Below, piece after piece: positions 60,190-64,000 of a DNA stretch of 64,000 bases. Position 1 is the first letter of the stretch, and the number at the start of each line of letters is the position of its first letter. Both the position numbers and the translations under genes were made by a program. This DNA comes from Candidozyma auris (lineage: Eukaryota > Ascomycota > Pichiomycetes > Serinales > Metschnikowiaceae), in contig NC_072816.1 of NCBI RefSeq assembly GCF_003013715.1, positions 682,001 to 746,000 of the forward strand, given 5' to 3'. Under the pieces are notes generated by a model that saw only the letters and a list, made by a program, of their open reading frames with translations, was not told the origin of the DNA and did not search any database.

Positions 60190-61037
60190 GAGCGAGGGGG
60201 AACGGAAGGACAATGGTGTATGCGGTTGAAGTTGTGGGAGGTAGTCCTTGGATCGTTGAAGGTGTTTATGAGCGAAAGATTTGAGACGTGGTCAGTGCGC
60301 GACTACAATGTACGCCCTGCGAGTAAACGAGGGCACGGTAATTGGAATAGAGACAAAAGGGAGAGATGTGGAATATTGGTAGAATTTGTGTTAGGCAACA
60401 GAAGTGGTGAGGAGGGGCTTGATGTTAGAGAAAGGTAAAAGGGTTTCGTGTGAAAAAAGTGGCGAGTTTTAAGTGCAATGTACGGTGGAGGGAGCTCACC
60501 TTAAAAAAAACAATTTCAAGGTATTACTTCAATATCTCATGTGACTTGCCGAGATTTCTCGTAAATTTGAAACGGATAATCAATGTTAGATCGAAATGTC
60601 TTCTCTTTTACCGGCTGTACCCTGAAAAGACATTATAGGGCGCATCTCGTTGTAACTGTTGCAGCCACAGATCAAAGGCACATCATAAAATCACTAAACA
60701 AGTTTCGGGAAAATTGAGACAATTGAGTGTGGAAACTTTCTAGTTAGATTATCTAAAAATTTTTGTGAGGTCTATCAATACCTGAGTAGAACTTCAATCC
60801 GGGTTGACGATGTCTAGAGGTCATTGTGAATTGAAACATCAGATGGGTCTTTCTTAGGAAATAATTTATTTCATCCTACATCATGTTGTGAAAGTTTTAA
60901 ATTGTCAATTTATTGCTCTCAGATTCATTTTGAGATCAAAAGATATTTAGTGGCAGGACTGTAGCACATATACAAGCAAAGTATCTTGATTAATCACGAA
61001 TAGAAAAGAAAAGAACAAGATATCCATTATTAGCTGA
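60190..61037. other. Intergenic region SEC24 promoter / STE24 3' end
   Basis: About 850 bases with no supported gene. The SEC24 leader is purine-poor on the gene strand and AT-rich toward STE24. No tRNA or snoRNA signature was found. Confidence 0.5.
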
Positions 61038-62468
61038 TCAACCTGCTACACTTTCGATGATCTTCTCGGAACCTTCAAAGTTTTTTTCCTCAGTCTCTGC
61101 TTTGGAGGGATCGTATCCCACGGCCGTCAATCTCTCAACTAGATTTGGGTGAGTGACATTATAAAGTGCGTACAACCAATCGTTAGTCGTATTTGTCAAA
61201 TTCTTTTTATCCAATCTAATCAATCCAGAAGCAATCTCGTTTGTGTAACCTAGGTCAGACGCAAACTTGTCTGCTTGGTATTCATTCCTTCTAATCAAGA
61301 GATTGTTCTGGAGTTTATTCACAATGTCAATAGGCCATGTCAAATACGATACGAGGATAAGGGCAATCAAGGGAGAAATCCCCTGAGAAAAACCAAAAGA
61401 ACGGAAAAGGGACTCATTGTGGGCAAAAACAGAAAAGGTGATGAAAGTGAGGGCATGAGAAATTTGATCTCTGAAAATCATTTGAGGAATGTGATTCAAC
61501 TTCCAATGACCAATCTCGTGGCCCAAGATAGCAACAATCTCTGGGATCGACGATTGTTCAATCAAGGTATCAAAAAGAACAATCCGTTTACACCAAGGTA
61601 GCCCAACCATGAAAGCATTTGAGTGAGAAGTAATGACCGAGCCCTCCATGACTAACAATTGAGAGACCGGGAAGCCGTTTTTTTTAGCAAGCGCCTCAAT
61701 TTCTTTGCGCAAGGGGCCTTCTTCCAAAGGATACAACTTGTACAAGAAAGGAAGGATGAAGTTTGGAATGATTGTCTGAACAAAGAGTTCAGCCACCAAG
61801 GCGAAAGTCATCGCATAGAAAATGAAGGAATCACCAAAAACAGTCAAAATTCTCACAAATAGGTACACAAGAGGAGCTAAAACTACCTGCAAAACCAAGA
61901 ATTCCTTCAACTTATCTTTGGCGAACTTCGCGTGTGTGTATTTGTTGAAGCCCCAACGCTCCTCGAGGTGAAATGTGTGAATGTAGGAGGTTACCCAAGA
62001 TATAATAGTAGATACAGTGAAGTTGAGGGCAAAAAACATGACGCTTTGCAGAATGGTATTGACCACCAAGAACTTACCAACAAAAGGCAAGCTGCTCAAC
62101 TTTCGTACAGCAGCGTGAGCAACGTTCCAAAAATGAGGATAATAGTCGCACTTTAATCTGGCCACATCTCTGATGAGGGAGACTGCTTGTCGAAACATAT
62201 CCATCTTCAAGTTATCCCGAGTGTAACCCTTACTTTTTTCGAATGTCTCAGCATCAATAACGTTTTTAAGAACTCCAGGAGTCTTTTCCTTCTTATCATG
62301 GAATTTGTACTCCCTGTAGTTGAGATAAGCATTGAGAGTAAAGTTTCCAATTAGGAACAGGATGGCCACCCCTTTGTAGTTTATGCTAGGATTGTCTAGT
62401 ATAGCCTGCTGTTAGTTGAATCCAGAGTGAGGGAAGAGTGTGAAACATACGGCAAGGGTAGGAAACAT
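61038..62468 (-). CDS. STE24: STE24, CAAX prenyl protease 1, spliced
   Basis: Exons are 62451-62468 (six codons, MFPTLA) and 61038-62405, separated by a 45-nt intron. The 461-residue product reads MFPTLA then AILDNPSINYKG, matching yeast Ste24's MFDLKTILDHPNIPWK. Seven membrane segments, the ERWGFNKYT loop, the zinc-protease motif HEIGH (about residues 302-306) in GHEIGHWKLNH, and the later NEYQAD third-ligand motif are present. Ste24 sits in the ER and inner nuclear membrane, removes the AAX tripeptide from prenylated proteins and makes a second cut in a-factor precursor. It also clears clogged translocons. Without the short exon the conserved N-terminus would be missing. Confidence 0.96.
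62406..62450 (-). other. STE24 intron (45 nt)
   Basis: The donor GTATGT is at 62450, the branch point is AACTAAC, and the acceptor AGCAG comes directly after it. Splicing joins codons 6 and 7 without splitting a codon. Confidence 0.93.
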
Positions 62469-64000
62469 TTGCAATGATGGTTACCAAATTGAAGGAAGAG
62501 GGTCCTCTTTTTATACTTCAATTTGCGCTCGGGATGGTTTTTAGCCTTCGTTCTTTTGGAGATAGTGATAAACGCACCCTTGGCAAAATCTGCCTATCCC
62601 TTGAGCGCCACAGATGCACCAACCATACAATTCGTCTATGCTTACGCAGGAGAAAAGGATGATGAATAAATGATTTGATTATGCAATTGAGACTTTGACG
62701 TAAGAAGAGTTTATTAAACGATTCATAAATGTAGGTGTCTTAAAAAAGAATCCAGGAAATAAGCGAGCCGGCACTTTGCTTTTGCGTGAAGTGAGCGAAA
62801 AATTAGGGTGCAAAATTAGTTCACTCAAAAATGCTCGCAGACTGATATTCTGGCCATAAACTTGTCGAGCATCATTCGCGCTTTGGATCAGCAGAGAATT
62901 CATTGTTGGATGGAGAGTCTGCAAAAAACAACCATTGTTCTAGCAGGTTGTGGTTTCCGCTTGATTGAGGTCAAAAGTCAAAATGCCCATTCTTTTCCTT
63001 GACAGCTAATGGAAATGTGTCAAGGCGGCGCCACCCGGCTCGCTTATCAGTTAGGTGCGGCACCAGAAGCCGCATGTATCGTTGGCACCTAAAAAGTCGG
63101 CTCGAAAGCTCGCCGAGGGCGGCAAATAAACAATACTATGAAGAGAAAAAAATGTCTTATTCTGCTCGGCACGTGGGAATTTTGAAGCATTCCATTTCCA
63201 CTGAGTCATTTGGCGCTGTCCATTATACATAGAGGTTTTAGTTAGCATACAACCATGAATGCGAACACTATCTTCAATGATACTAGTTACATTAAAATTG
63301 AAATATCTGCCAATTACGCTAGCTACATGAAGTATAGCCCATTAACTGAAAACTATGCGATGGTGATAAAAAGAGATCATTTTAAATAGGTTGCACTAGT
63401 TTCAATCTTCTACCATCTTCCGTAAGACTGGTCTGATGGGCTTCGCCCAGTGTTAGACGCAACACACCTTCCTTGGCCATGTTAATAGACGGTGCTGATC
63501 TTTTTCTCTACTAAAAAGTACAAAATCAAGGGGTTACTACGACCCCTAGTGCCATTGTTGAAGTGAGCGTAAAGGTATTGAAAGGAAGAGAGGTGGCAGC
63601 ATGAAGAGGGGAGAACCACGAAGACCCTGACAGATCCCCACCCTCCCTCCTGAGCACAAGAAAGGGGACAGAGATCTAACACTTCTTTGGAGACGCCGCC
63701 GTTGAGTTGGGCAACTATTACCTGAATGTCACTTGCACAGCGAATACGAGTGCAATGGTTCTGGCAACCAACACATGCTCAGGGGTTGCCTGTTATGGGA
63801 AAGGGAGTGTGAGGAGCCAATCAGTTTCTGCTTTGAAGAATGTGGTGTTAAGCCATGAAGTTCTATAAACAACGCTGGAAGAGAATGTGCATGAGATTTT
63901 GCAGCCATTTCGGTAGCCAGAGGGCGCCAGCTACGACTGCAACGATGAATAAGTAAAATCAAAAAAAGAGCAAAAAAAGGTACCGATGCGTGAACTATCA
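62469..64000. other. 3' end of window, no gene supported
   Basis: The 1.5 kb upstream of STE24 contains several short frames on both strands but none is protein-like or recognised. A GC-rich patch occurs at 63020-63120. No gene can be seen entering from the right edge. Confidence 0.45.

Overview
The window is nuclear DNA from a budding yeast of the CTG-Ser clade, probably a relative of Clavispora, Metschnikowia or Candida auris. Three observations support this. Gene density and family content are those of Saccharomycotina. Introns carry GTATGT donors and TACTAAC-type branch points. In the MSG5-like phosphatase, a CTG codon sits exactly where the dual-specificity phosphatase signature HCxxGxSRS needs its serine, so CTG is read as Ser. 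No transposon, CRISPR array or prokaryotic feature was seen.

Layout. 1-4.2 kb: a CCW12-like GPI cell-wall protein in long non-coding flanks. 4.2-11.4 kb: ECM5 (JmjN-ARID-JmjC-PHD) followed by an MPS2-like spindle pole body protein. 11.5-12.9 kb: RPL7 on the minus strand, with an 8-nt first exon, two introns and a C/D snoRNA in intron 2. 14.8-18.2 kb: a UGA4-like permease convergent with vacuolar carboxypeptidase Y. 18.6-26.3 kb: RSC9, COX14, GIM5, RAD10, KSH1 (initiator-codon-only first exon, 49-nt intron) and UTP25. 27.6-32.4 kb: ICE2, a C/D snoRNA of the snR66 type, a strong candidate RNase MRP RNA gene (NME1), PBR1 and tRNA-His(GTG). 33-44.8 kb: two OPT oligopeptide transporters flanking glutamine synthetase GLN1. 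46.6-47.2 kb: FMP46. 49.6-57.3 kb: MSG5/CPP1-type MAPK phosphatase, HOS4, a spliced DUF2011-type gene and COG5. 57.3-62.5 kb: SEC24 and spliced STE24.

Functional themes. Four genes serve nitrogen acquisition (UGA4-like, two OPTs, GLN1), and GATAAG sites are concentrated around GLN1, including a palindromic module that recurs. Three genes encode subunits of chromatin complexes (ECM5, RSC9, HOS4). Two act in rRNA maturation (UTP25, NME1) together with two methylation-guide snoRNAs. RPL7 and the NME1 candidate both have TAGGGTT (Tbf1-like) elements upstream of a TATA box.

The large intergenic regions are not all empty. Besides the RNA genes they hold several protein-like but broken reading frames: a CMGC-kinase relic near 48.5 kb and unidentified fragments near 3.3, 30.2, 36 and 41.5 kb. 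All homology calls come from reading the sequence against remembered family features; no database search was run.
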